From CAYQNU01 sp964419055 (GTDB taxonomy: Bacteria; Bacteroidota; Bacteroidia; Flavobacteriales_D; Parvicellaceae), in NCBI GenBank assembly GCA_964419055.1, contig CAYQNU010000040.1, forward strand, positions 1 through 15,041: a stretch of DNA of 15,041 bases. The letters are read 5' to 3'. The notes below the pieces were generated by a model, which saw only the letters and a program-made list of their open reading frames with translations, did no database searches and was not told where the DNA came from. A program made the translations under genes and the position numbers. Below, piece by piece: positions 1-6,655 of this stretch. Position 1 is the stretch's first letter. Every line of letters begins with the position of its first letter.

Positions 1-478
1 CTGCATCAGCATCTTTCCTACCGCTTTTAAATCCTCTTCGTTGACACATATGATATAAAGCTCTACCTAACTCTTGTTTTGCAACAATATGTTTTGTTGC
101 CTTTGCTCTAACTTCATATGGATCTATTTTCAACCATTCTGAAAACTCAAAATTGGTTGTTGGATATTTCATTTCTTGTCCTTTTTTATAAACAGACCAA
201 ACTAATAATTCATCATTAGTTAAAGGACAAAAACCGTTATCTATAAGTAACTTTAATAAATCAGTTTTTCTTTTCTTTCTTCTTTTATATAAATTTCTTG
301 AAGCTCTATGTTTTGTTCTTTCGGAAGCCAAAGAAAATTCAACGCCTTTTTCTTCGCCAACTCCTTGCGGAAACACAATAACATTTGCATCCACAATTTG
401 ATTTCCTTCTTTATTTATGTCTCTAATCGCCCATCCAATACTATTTGTTCCGAGGTCAAGTCCTAATATTTTTGTCAT
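1..478 (-). CDS. cas9: Cas9 endonuclease, N-terminal part only (probable type II-C)
   Basis: RNA-guided DNA endonuclease of a type II CRISPR-Cas system; the gene starts at 478 and runs off the left edge after 159 complete codons. Residues 4-17 are the RuvC-I motif (ILGLDLGTNSIGWA) with catalytic Asp8. Residues about 53-76 form the bridge helix (ERTKHRASRNLYKRRKKRK, then DLL), which in Cas9 contacts guide RNA. Residues 136-155 (LGRALYHMCQRRGFKSGRK) are the conserved segment entering the REC lobe. No stop or frameshift interrupts the visible part. The ATG follows directly on an AT-rich leader, with a TATATTTA box (506-499 on the minus strand) about 20 bases before it as a possible weak -7 element. 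A tracrRNA runs divergently upstream, which supports a working type II locus. Subtype II-C is inferred from phylum and sequence style; cas1, cas2 and the array are not visible. HNH, RuvC-II/III and the PAM-interacting domain are outside the window. Confidence 0.96.
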   Translation of the reverse strand, partial: MTKILGLDLGTNSIGWAIRDINKEGNQIVDANVIVFPQGVGEEKGVEFSLASERTKHRASRNLYKRRKKRKTDLLKLLIDNGFCPLTNDELLVWSVYKKGQEMKYPTTNFEFSEWLKIDPYEVRAKATKHIVAKQELGRALYHMCQRRGFKSGRKDADA

Positions 479-528
479 AAGGGTAAATTTTAGTTGTGTA
501 AATATATAAATTATTTGAATCGGCTAAT

Positions 529-571
529 ATAAAGTTGAATCAACGTAATTTTTTTACGTTTTTAACTTTAT
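529..571. repeat. two-part palindrome between cas9 and tracrRNA
   Basis: Outer arms ATAAAGTT (529-536) and AACTTTAT (564-571) pair over 8 bp. Inside them AACGTAA (542-548) and TTACGTT (554-560) pair over 7 bp around a T5 loop, with a GAATC/TTT internal loop. An alternative small hairpin GTTG-AAT-CAAC (534-544) overlaps the left arm. It sits in the divergent control region, about 50 bp upstream of the cas9 start and 54 bp before the tracrRNA -7 box. It may be an operator, an insulating terminator or a decayed element; the sequence does not decide. Confidence 0.6.
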
Positions 572-624
572 TTTCAATTAAGTAAAAAAAGTTTGGGTTT
601 CGCTTTTTTGTATTCTTTTTTTAC

Positions 625-632
625 TACTTTTG
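625..632 (+). promoter_or_regulatory. Bacteroidota -7 box for tracrRNA
   Basis: TACTTTTG is a perfect match to the Bacteroidota sigma-A -7 consensus TAnnTTTG and would place transcription start at about 638-640, just inside the anti-repeat. TTTG candidates for the -33 element (592-595, 607-610) are at poor spacing, 29 and 14 bp, so the upstream element is uncertain. Confidence 0.6.
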
Positions 633-638
633 AACTAA

Positions 639-729
639 GAATTTGATTCCAATCTTTATTCTTATCACAATAAGGCTATATGCCGTAGATGAAAATCTTT
701 AGTCCTGCTTCGGTGGGACTTTGTTTTTT
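639..729 (+). ncRNA. tracrRNA (trans-activating CRISPR RNA)
   Basis: This is the RNA that pairs with CRISPR repeats and anchors the guide in Cas9. About 639-672 is the anti-repeat; its 3' end (ATCACAAT, 664-671) predicts a repeat beginning (A/G)TTGTGAT. AAGGC follows directly, as in other tracrRNAs. Three hairpins come next: the nexus GGC-TATAT-GCC (674-684), AGAT-GAAA-ATCT with a GNRA-type tetraloop (687-698), and an 8-bp terminator stem with a TTCG loop (701-720) plus a T-rich tail to 729. A perfect -7 box lies just upstream, giving a transcript of about 90 nt. It is divergent from cas9. The 5' end is inferred from the promoter; a longer form reaching further into the anti-repeat is possible. 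Confidence 0.88.
701..729 (+). terminator. intrinsic terminator of tracrRNA
   Basis: AGTCCTGC-TTCG-GTGGGACT forms an 8-bp stem (two G-T wobbles) closed by a stable TTCG tetraloop, followed by TTGTTTTTT. It is also the last hairpin of the mature tracrRNA. Confidence 0.9.
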
Positions 730-918
730 AAGCTAATTTCAACAAAAATAATAACTTTTCTAAAGCCACAGTCGAATTACAAGCAGCGGACTAATCATCC
801 TGATGGAGCTTACTTCTGTGGCTTTGCTCTTATAAAGAAAAAGCCCATTGCAAATTACTTCACAAAAGGCTTTTTGGTTGGGGTTTGGCGTACCGCACCC
901 CGAATATAAAAGAATGGG
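730..918. other. structured non-coding spacer with nested inverted repeats
   Basis: No convincing gene lies here. It holds at least four inverted repeats: AAAGCCACAG (762-771) with CTGTGGCTTT (816-825); AAAAAGCC (838-845) with GGCTTTTT (868-875); GGGGT-TTG-GCG-TAC-CGC-ACCCC (880-901); and AGCCCATT (842-849) with AATGGGCT (913-920), whose right arm reaches into the stop codon of the neighbouring gene. The 838-875 pair is partly exclusive with the 842-920 pair, so alternative folds are possible. Candidates are a small dispersed repeat or MITE-like relic, a structured RNA, or a compound terminator. A 62-codon open frame across it (721-909) starts at TTG inside the tracrRNA terminator and is not credible. 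Confidence 0.6.
838..875 (-). terminator. probable terminator after saccharopine dehydrogenase gene
   Basis: Read on the minus strand, AAAAAGCC (875-868) and GGCTTTTT (845-838) form an 8-bp stem ending in a T-run, 44 bp past the stop codon. The 22-nt loop is long. A GC-rich hairpin (880-901) lies between it and the stop. The arms are symmetric, so it could act on both strands. Confidence 0.5.
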
Positions 919-2253
919 CTACCCCACTTCTTTCTCAATAAATCGCATTCCTAATTTTTCCAATTCATCCAAAATAGGATTGTAAATTTCTTTTACAATG
1001 GGAAGTTGCACGCCTTTTAATTGAATGGTACCATTTAAAATCATTTTGGCACATATCGCTACAGGCAATCCTACTGTATCACTCATCGCAGTATAGGTTC
1101 TATCATGTCCAATATATACCATTGATGAATGTAATTCATGTTTTTTGCCCTTCAAATGATATACAAACTTATGCCACATTACAATCATGTCTTTATCATC
1201 TTCCGAAAGCGTCCATTTGTCTTCCAATATTTTTTGAAGTATTTGGGCAGGTGTAGCGTCTTTTAACCCCACCTTTTTATCACTAAAAATCCCCAACCAA
1301 ACTAACTTCTCCCAAATATAATCGTCTTGTTCTATATTCAAATAATAGCGTAATTTCATCTCCACTGAATCATATGGGCTGTATGCCAAAAATGAATTAA
1401 TGAAATCGCGGTAGGTCATATGTTCACTGCCTTCTAGGATGTAGCTATCATCTGTAGCGCCTAATTGAACAAACACATTCCAAGCTCTACAAAATCCTAC
1501 TCTACGCAAGGTACCTCGGTATATGGTAGGAATATTATCCAAATGATATACACTTCTGTATTTCAACGAATCTCTATTGGCATACCCTTCAAATGAACCA
1601 AATCCATCAATTTCAATAATTTCAGTACGTCTAAACAATTTATGATAGGGTATGTATTTATATTGTTTTTCCTGAATAAACTTAGCCGCACCGCCTTGTC
1701 CTGCTAAAACCACATTTCTTGGATTCCAGGTAAACTTATAATTCCAAGGGTTATCATCACTTTCTGGAGCTACTAATCCTCCTGTAAAGGATTCAAAACA
1801 ATCCATTTCTCCACCTTTTGATTCTATATCATCCAAAATCTTTTTGGCTGACATATGATCCATTCCAGGATCTACGCCAATTTCATTCATCAAAATGATA
1901 CCCGCTTCTTTGGCTGCAGCATCCAACTCCTTCATGCCGTCAGAAACATATGAAGGTGTTATGGTATTTATCTTTAATTTGATGCAATCTTTTACTACTT
2001 CCAAATGTAAATGAGCAGGCAACATGCTGATTACTAAATCCACGTTTTGCAATTCACCCCATCGTTCTTGGGCATCCAAAGCATTAAATTTAAAAGCTTT
2101 CCCTCTCGGATGATTACTCACTTTTTGAGCTGCTAATGCTTCATTCATGTCTCCTACCTTAACAAACCAACCTTCCTTTTCTGCGTTTTCAAGTAGGTAT
2201 TTAATCATGGACGATGAGGACAAACCTGCACCTATTACTAAAATGTTTTTCAT
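919..2253 (-). CDS. saccharopine dehydrogenase (glutamate-forming, LYS9-like)
   Basis: Cytosolic NAD(P)-dependent oxidoreductase of 444 residues. Family members convert saccharopine to glutamate and 2-aminoadipate 6-semialdehyde in lysine metabolism. Residues 1-36 form a Rossmann start (MKNILVIGAGLSSSSMIKYL; acidic D35 ends beta-2). Residues 72-100 (VDLVISMLPAHLHLEV) continue the N-terminal domain. The segment NEIGVDPGMDHMSAKK (123-138) is the strongly conserved saccharopine dehydrogenase motif. The C-terminal domain follows from about 125 to the end, with GHDRTYTAMSDTVGLP (382-397). Length fits the family. No lysine-ketoglutarate reductase lies nearby, so whether it serves lysine breakdown is inference. 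It is last in a minus-strand block but has its own perfect -7 box about 20 bases before the ATG, so independent transcription is likely. Confidence 0.88.
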   Translation of the reverse strand: MKNILVIGAGLSSSSMIKYLLENAEKEGWFVKVGDMNEALAAQKVSNHPRGKAFKFNALDAQERWGELQNVDLVISMLPAHLHLEVVKDCIKLKINTITPSYVSDGMKELDAAAKEAGIILMNEIGVDPGMDHMSAKKILDDIESKGGEMDCFESFTGGLVAPESDDNPWNYKFTWNPRNVVLAGQGGAAKFIQEKQYKYIPYHKLFRRTEIIEIDGFGSFEGYANRDSLKYRSVYHLDNIPTIYRGTLRRVGFCRAWNVFVQLGATDDSYILEGSEHMTYRDFINSFLAYSPYDSVEMKLRYYLNIEQDDYIWEKLVWLGIFSDKKVGLKDATPAQILQKILEDKWTLSEDDKDMIVMWHKFVYHLKGKKHELHSSMVYIGHDRTYTAMSDTVGLPVAICAKMILNGTIQLKGVQLPIVKEIYNPILDELEKLGMRFIEKEVG

Positions 2254-2272
2254 CTAATTTTTCTTTTCACAA

Positions 2273-2280
2273 CAAAAGTA
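2273..2280 (-). promoter_or_regulatory. -7 box for saccharopine dehydrogenase gene
   Basis: The minus strand reads TACTTTTG, a perfect TAnnTTTG match. It ends about 20 bases upstream of the ATG at 2253, so the 5' UTR would be short (around 13 nt). Confidence 0.6.
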
Positions 2281-2300
2281 CTATTTTTAAAAAAGGTACT

Positions 2301-3053
2301 CTAATTTACTTCAAATATTTGTCCTATTCCATTATCAGAATATTTCTTCTCAATTGGATTTCCATAGATGTAAAAATTTCCTTTGAGATAAAGTTCCACA
2401 TTAATAAAATTCGATGCTCGTAAATGAAAATCGGCAATTCCTCGGCTATGTCCGTGAGCATTGGTAGCAAACAAATTTTCGGCTCGAATGGCCGAATGTC
2501 CCGATGAATAAACGAAAAAACTATTCGTTCTTCCATCAATGGTAACGGGCACATTACCCAAAGGAATAGAAATGTGCGTATCATCATTATTAACTGATAA
2601 ATCAATAGTCGAAAAGCTATTATTAGCAATTACCAATACATTGTGTCGTAAGGTATCTTGGTTTGTTAAAGCACCGTATCCGAGTAAAGTAACCCGATCT
2701 AATTGAGTATAATGGTAAACAATCTTAAAAGCATCTTTATGGTTTCTTACTACGCTGCAGGAATTGTTGTCACTAACTTTTAGGGTATCTTCTATCGTAG
2801 AAATAGAAATATGGTTCAATAAATTTTCACCTCCAATTAACTCTATATAATTTAATGAGTCGTTTACCAATTCTAAACTTATGTTGTCTTGTAATTCAAT
2901 GTTGGGTAAAATATATTGAGCATCAGCTATAATCTGAACACGCTCATTTCCTGTGCTTTTTAGACATTTTCTATCAGCAGGTTTTTTACACCCTACCAGT
3001 AATATGGCAAAGCAACCTACCAAAGCTATTATCAAGTGATTTACTTTTTCCAT
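2301..3053 (-). CDS. DUF2807 (GIN-type) beta-helix lipoprotein
   Basis: Predicted lipoprotein of 250 residues. Residues 1-22 form a signal peptide with lipobox LVGC (Cys22 would be lipidated). KKPADRK after the Cys lacks the acidic residues that mark surface export in Bacteroidota, so an inner-leaflet location is possible. From about 40 to 235 the chain has short beta-strand repeats rich in N, S and G (for example LLGYGALTNQDTLRHNVLV and ATNAHGHSRGIADFHLRASN), the pattern of the putative auto-transporter adhesin head GIN domain (DUF2807). Function is unknown. Its start overlaps the 3' end of the PagL-like gene by 13 bp in another frame, which suggests translational coupling and a shared envelope role. 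The family call is by pattern and needs a profile search. Confidence 0.7.
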   Translation of the reverse strand: MEKVNHLIIALVGCFAILLVGCKKPADRKCLKSTGNERVQIIADAQYILPNIELQDNISLELVNDSLNYIELIGGENLLNHISISTIEDTLKVSDNNSCSVVRNHKDAFKIVYHYTQLDRVTLLGYGALTNQDTLRHNVLVIANNSFSTIDLSVNNDDTHISIPLGNVPVTIDGRTNSFFVYSSGHSAIRAENLFATNAHGHSRGIADFHLRASNFINVELYLKGNFYIYGNPIEKKYSDNGIGQIFEVN

Positions 3054-4117
3054 AATCTGTATCTCAAATTAAGGGAAACAAAATCAGCCGTTGCCCAATG
3101 GGTACGCATACTCAACTGCAAATACAGTTGTTTCCAAAGTCGGTAATCAATAATCAACTTGTGATATAAAAGCTGTTCGTCAAAAGTTCTGTTAATTGTA
3201 TAAAAACCTATACCTGTTCCAAATCTCACTCTATCAAAATTCAACATATACCCAAAAAATAGCCCTTGTTGAAATCGAGATTTATTATTTATAGCCAAAC
3301 TCTCGTTCCAAACAAAATCGGCTGATACAAATCCGCTATTCTTAGCATTAAAAAAACGTTCAAATTGAACCTTAGTTTGACCAATAAAGTAATTGGGATA
3401 AGTAGGTTGTGATTGCTGTTTGGTTCCAATTCCCATTAATAAACTCAACTCGTTTTTGGACTTTTCTTTTGTTGATACAGTTGCCGCTGTTTTCACAAAT
3501 GGGGTAAACCCAAGTTGATAACCCAAATTTAACGTTACAAAATTTAACCCCAAATTAGGCGATTTAAACGATCCATTTGAAAAATGAGTTAGACCAAAAC
3601 CGACATTCACCTCAGAACCCATTTTTTCAGTGGAATGAATTGGGAAATTTTTTTCAAATTTAAATACCATATTGGAATTTAGGTGACTTCCAATTGCTAT
3701 CGCCTGATTATTCGTTTGTAAATCAAATGTATGTTGAACATATCCCAAACCGGCACCAATCTTAAATCTCAGAGGAAAATCGGGATGTTTTGTTAATCGT
3801 AATATGCCAAAGGTATAAATTCCTCCTACCCAACCAATCTGCTCTGGATTGCCACTAGACATAAAGTTGGCGCCAAATCCAAACCATGGATAATTAAATA
3901 AGGAATGTGACTCTTTTTTACCCGTGGTACGCAAGGTATAGGTTAAATCAAAATAATGACTATTTCCTTTTACCATATGATTCATAGCATTGCGGTGAGC
4001 AACTAAAGTACCGTAACCATAATTGAAATTAATTCCTTTTTGAAAAGATTGAGCCGTGATAATTTTACTAGAAATTACCAAAACAACCATCAAACTCTTT
4101 AAAAATTTCCAATTCAT
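3041..4117 (-). CDS. PagL-like outer-membrane lipid A 3-O-deacylase / acyloxyacyl hydrolase family protein
   Basis: Outer-membrane beta-barrel of 358 residues. Residues 1-22 are a signal peptide (cleavage likely after TA, before QS). The motif GLTHFSNGSFKSPNLGLN (175-192) matches the active-site region of the PagL/acyloxyacyl hydrolase family, giving His178 and Ser180 as candidate catalytic residues, with the SN and N-x-G-x-N pattern. Alternating hydrophobic strands and an aromatic-rich C-terminus (NLRYRLWKK) fit a barrel. PagL proteins remove the 3-O acyl chain from lipid A; Bacteroidota versions are longer than the about 190-residue proteobacterial form, as here. The acidic third residue cannot be placed by eye. 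A der-side hairpin separates it from der, so it may have its own promoter (TAATTTTA, 4135-4128, is a near match). It overlaps the downstream lipoprotein gene by 13 bp. Confidence 0.72.
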   Translation of the reverse strand: MNWKFLKSLMVVLVISSKIITAQSFQKGINFNYGYGTLVAHRNAMNHMVKGNSHYFDLTYTLRTTGKKESHSLFNYPWFGFGANFMSSGNPEQIGWVGGIYTFGILRLTKHPDFPLRFKIGAGLGYVQHTFDLQTNNQAIAIGSHLNSNMVFKFEKNFPIHSTEKMGSEVNVGFGLTHFSNGSFKSPNLGLNFVTLNLGYQLGFTPFVKTAATVSTKEKSKNELSLLMGIGTKQQSQPTYPNYFIGQTKVQFERFFNAKNSGFVSADFVWNESLAINNKSRFQQGLFFGYMLNFDRVRFGTGIGFYTINRTFDEQLLYHKLIIDYRLWKQLYLQLSMRTHWATADFVSLNLRYRLWKK

Positions 4118-4136
4118 TTTTAACGGTTAAAATTAG

Positions 4137-4156
4137 AAAAAGCCTTTATTTAAAGG
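4137..4156 (-). terminator. possible weak terminator after der
   Basis: On the minus strand CCTTT-AAAT-AAAGG is followed by CTTTTTC, immediately after the der stop codon. With only 5 mostly A-T pairs it is a weak candidate and read-through into the PagL-like gene is plausible. Confidence 0.35.
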
Positions 4157-4159
4157 AAA

Positions 4160-5467
4160 CTACTTCTTCCTAAAAAACAATCGAATAGGTACTCCTTTGA
4201 AATTAAAATGTTCACGCAATTTATTTTCTAAATATCTTTTATAAGGATCTTTTACATACTGAGGCAAATTACAGAAGAAGGCAAATGAAGGCGAATGCGT
4301 TGGTAATTGCGTAATAAACTTAATCCTTATAAATTTACCTTTATAAGCAGGTGGCGGAAAGTGCTCAATCAATGGTAACATTAACTCATTGAGTTTTGAA
4401 GTAGAAATTTTTTGAGTTCTATTATGAAAAACTTGCATCGCTTCTTCCAACACCTTGTGAATACGTTGTTTATTGATAGCTGAAATAAAAATGATAGGAA
4501 TATCTGTAAATGGCGCCAATTTCTGATGAATCATTTCTTCATAGGCTTTCATTGTAGTGTGATCTTTTTCTACCAAATCCCACTTATTAACCAACACCAC
4601 CAAACCTTTATTGTTTTTTTCGATAATCGAGAAAATACTCATATCTTGACTTTCTATGCCATCTTGAGCATCAATCATAAATAAACAAACGTCACAACTT
4701 TCGATGGTTCTAATAGAGCGCATCACAGAATAAAACTCAATATCCTCGTGAACTTTGGCTTTTTTTCTAATCCCTGCGGTATCCACTAAAACCAAATTAT
4801 GATTAAACGCATTGTAATGGGTATCCAACGAATCGCGAGTAGTTCCACTGATATCTGTTACAATATTTCGTTCATTACCTACCAATGCATTAATCAACGA
4901 ACTTTTCCCTACATTTGGTTTTCCTACTATAGCCATTCTTGGCAATCCTTCTAAGGGATCTACAAATTCATCATCTTTAAATGAGGCGGCAATTCGATCC
5001 AATAAATCTCCTGTACCAGCTCCCGAAATAGCAGAAACACCAAAAACCTCACCCAATCCCAATTGATAGAAATCATAGATATCGGCTTCACGATCAAAAT
5101 TATCGACCTTGTTGGCAACCATAAAAACGGGCTTTTTAGTCCTTCTTAACACATCAGCCACGGCTTCATCTAAATCAGTAATGCCTGTTTCACTATCTAA
5201 AACAAAAATGATGATTTCAGCTTCTTGAATGGCTATCATCACTTGCTTTCTGATTTCTGCCTCAAAAACATCTTCAGACCCTGTTATATAACCACCCGTA
5301 TCGATGACCGAAAATTCTTTTCCATTCCATACCGAACGACCATAATGACGGTCTCTAGTAACACCACTTGTTTCTTGCACAATGGCTTTTCTAAATCCTA
5401 CTAATCTATTAAATAAGGTCGACTTCCCAACATTTGGTCTACCTACTATTGCTACAATATTACTCAT
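4160..5467 (-). CDS. der: ribosome biogenesis GTPase Der (EngA)
   Basis: Cytosolic GTPase with two tandem G domains, needed for 50S ribosomal subunit assembly. First G domain: GRPNVGKS (9-16), DTGG (56-59), NKVD (119-122), SAISG (145-149). Second G domain: GKPNVGKS (182-189), DTAG (229-232), NKWD (294-297). The C-terminal KH-like domain covers about 350-435 and ends FKGVPIRLFFRKK, as expected for Der. At 435 residues it has the usual length. It lies 39 bp downstream of era in the same direction with no promoter or terminator visible between, so the two ribosome-assembly GTPases are probably co-transcribed. Nothing unusual is seen. Confidence 0.98.
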   Translation of the reverse strand: MSNIVAIVGRPNVGKSTLFNRLVGFRKAIVQETSGVTRDRHYGRSVWNGKEFSVIDTGGYITGSEDVFEAEIRKQVMIAIQEAEIIIFVLDSETGITDLDEAVADVLRRTKKPVFMVANKVDNFDREADIYDFYQLGLGEVFGVSAISGAGTGDLLDRIAASFKDDEFVDPLEGLPRMAIVGKPNVGKSSLINALVGNERNIVTDISGTTRDSLDTHYNAFNHNLVLVDTAGIRKKAKVHEDIEFYSVMRSIRTIESCDVCLFMIDAQDGIESQDMSIFSIIEKNNKGLVVLVNKWDLVEKDHTTMKAYEEMIHQKLAPFTDIPIIFISAINKQRIHKVLEEAMQVFHNRTQKISTSKLNELMLPLIEHFPPPAYKGKFIRIKFITQLPTHSPSFAFFCNLPQYVKDPYKRYLENKLREHFNFKGVPIRLFFRKK

Positions 5468-5506
5468 CTTAACTTTTAATGTTTACTATTAATTCTAGTT
5501 CTAAAA

Positions 5507-6382
5507 TTAATAACCAAACTGTTTTAATTTACTTTCCTTATCCCTCCAATCTTTATCAACCTTTACATACAACTCCAAAAACACTTTAGAATCTATAAAA
5601 GCTTCAATGTCCTTGCGTGCATCTGTTCCTACTTTTTTGAGTTTACTTCCTTGATGCCCTATCAAAATAGGTCGCTGAGAAGTACGTGACACATAAATAA
5701 CTGCCTTAATTTCAACAATTTCAGGCTTCTCTATATATTGTTCAATTTCAACTTGTATGGAATAAGGAATTTCCTTTTCATAATTGACAAAAATCTTTTC
5801 TCTTATGATCTCTGAAACAAAAAAGCGCATGGGCTTGTCGGTCAGCTCTTCTTTATCAAAAAATGGCGGGTTTTCAGGTAAAAGACTAATAATTTTTGGC
5901 ATTATAAATTCCGTACTAAACCCATGCAAAGCACTTACTGGCAAAATTTCGGCCCTTGGAATCAATTCGTGCCAATGACTTACTACATTTTCAATTCGAA
6001 GAGGATCTTTACTCAAATCTACTTTATTAATCAGCACTAAAACCGGAGCTGAATGATTTTGCACTCTTTCTAAAGTTTCCTTGTGAGCGGTTTCTTGCTC
6101 AAAAATATCCGTAACCAATATAATGATATCAGCATCGGTTAAAGCAGTATTTACAAATTGCATCATTTGTTCGTGCAATTTATAATGAGGTTGCAGAACT
6201 CCAGGAGTATCAGAAAATACAATTTGATAATCTTCATCATTTACAATACCCATAATACGATGACGGGTGGTTTGCTTTTTTGAAGTGATTATAGATAATT
6301 TTTCACCTACCAATCGATTCATTAAAGTAGATTTACCTACATTCGGACTTCCAATTATATTTACAAAACCTGCTTTGTGCAT
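5507..6382 (-). CDS. era: GTPase Era
   Basis: Membrane-associated GTPase that binds the 3' end of 16S rRNA and monitors 30S maturation. G domain: GSPNVGKS (11-18), T39 in the switch (QTTRHR), DTPG (58-61), NKVD (119-122), VSAL (149-152). The C-terminal type II KH domain carries GHQGSKLKKVG (242-252) with the GxxG loop, followed by the Era signature VDKDWRD (275-281). At 291 residues it is of normal length and complete. It is the first gene of the era-der unit; a perfect -7 box lies 33 bases upstream of the ATG. Confidence 0.98.
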   Translation of the reverse strand: MHKAGFVNIIGSPNVGKSTLMNRLVGEKLSIITSKKQTTRHRIMGIVNDEDYQIVFSDTPGVLQPHYKLHEQMMQFVNTALTDADIIILVTDIFEQETAHKETLERVQNHSAPVLVLINKVDLSKDPLRIENVVSHWHELIPRAEILPVSALHGFSTEFIMPKIISLLPENPPFFDKEELTDKPMRFFVSEIIREKIFVNYEKEIPYSIQVEIEQYIEKPEIVEIKAVIYVSRTSQRPILIGHQGSKLKKVGTDARKDIEAFIDSKVFLELYVKVDKDWRDKESKLKQFGY

Positions 6383-6414
6383 GCTGAACTACTCTTATTA
6401 ACTATTTAAGCCCG

Positions 6415-6422
6415 CAAAAGTA
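6415..6422 (-). promoter_or_regulatory. -7 box for era-der
   Basis: The minus strand reads TACTTTTG, a perfect TAnnTTTG match, ending 33 bases upstream of the era ATG. No strong -33 TTTG is seen; TTTACT about 21 bases upstream is a weak stand-in. Confidence 0.55.
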
Positions 6423-6539
6423 CGAATAAAATATGAGTTTACAGTAAAGTATTTCAATAACCCAATAACGAAAAAAAAGGTTTGAATCAATAACATTGTT
6501 CGCTGTTTTTGGAAATGTGTATATCAAGGCCCTTTAAAG

Positions 6540-6572
6540 TTTGGCTAATTCAAAATAAAATAATTACTTTAC
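6540..6572 (+). promoter_or_regulatory. possible promoter of the membrane glycosyltransferase-like gene
   Basis: TTTG (6540-6543) is followed after 21 bp by TACTTTAC (6565-6572), an imperfect TAnnTTTG. Spacing suits a Bacteroidota promoter, but the -7 box lacks the final TG, and the start codon is about 84 bp further on. Confidence 0.35.
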
Positions 6573-6655
6573 CCCCTCAAATGGCTTAAGTTTACGTTAT
6601 TATTTAAACCTTAGACCTATTTTTAAATAAGTAATGTTTTTTATACTAAATAGTT

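Noticed and set aside
721..909. 62-codon plus-strand open frame
   Set aside because: It starts with TTG inside the tracrRNA terminator T-run, has no leader or family resemblance, and its sequence follows from the inverted-repeat structure of the spacer.
1..918. CRISPR array near cas9
   Set aside because: Only the anti-repeat is present. No regularly spaced repeats occur in the window; the array must lie beyond the left edge if it exists.
2214..2423. 69-codon plus-strand open frame
   Set aside because: It lies across the ends of two minus-strand genes, has low-complexity composition and no start context; a shadow frame.
2324..2629. 101-codon minus-strand open frame
   Set aside because: It lies inside the DUF2807-like lipoprotein gene in another frame; the longer frame has a clear lipoprotein signal.
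5784..5978. 64-codon plus-strand open frame
   Set aside because: Antisense to era, which is complete with all motifs.
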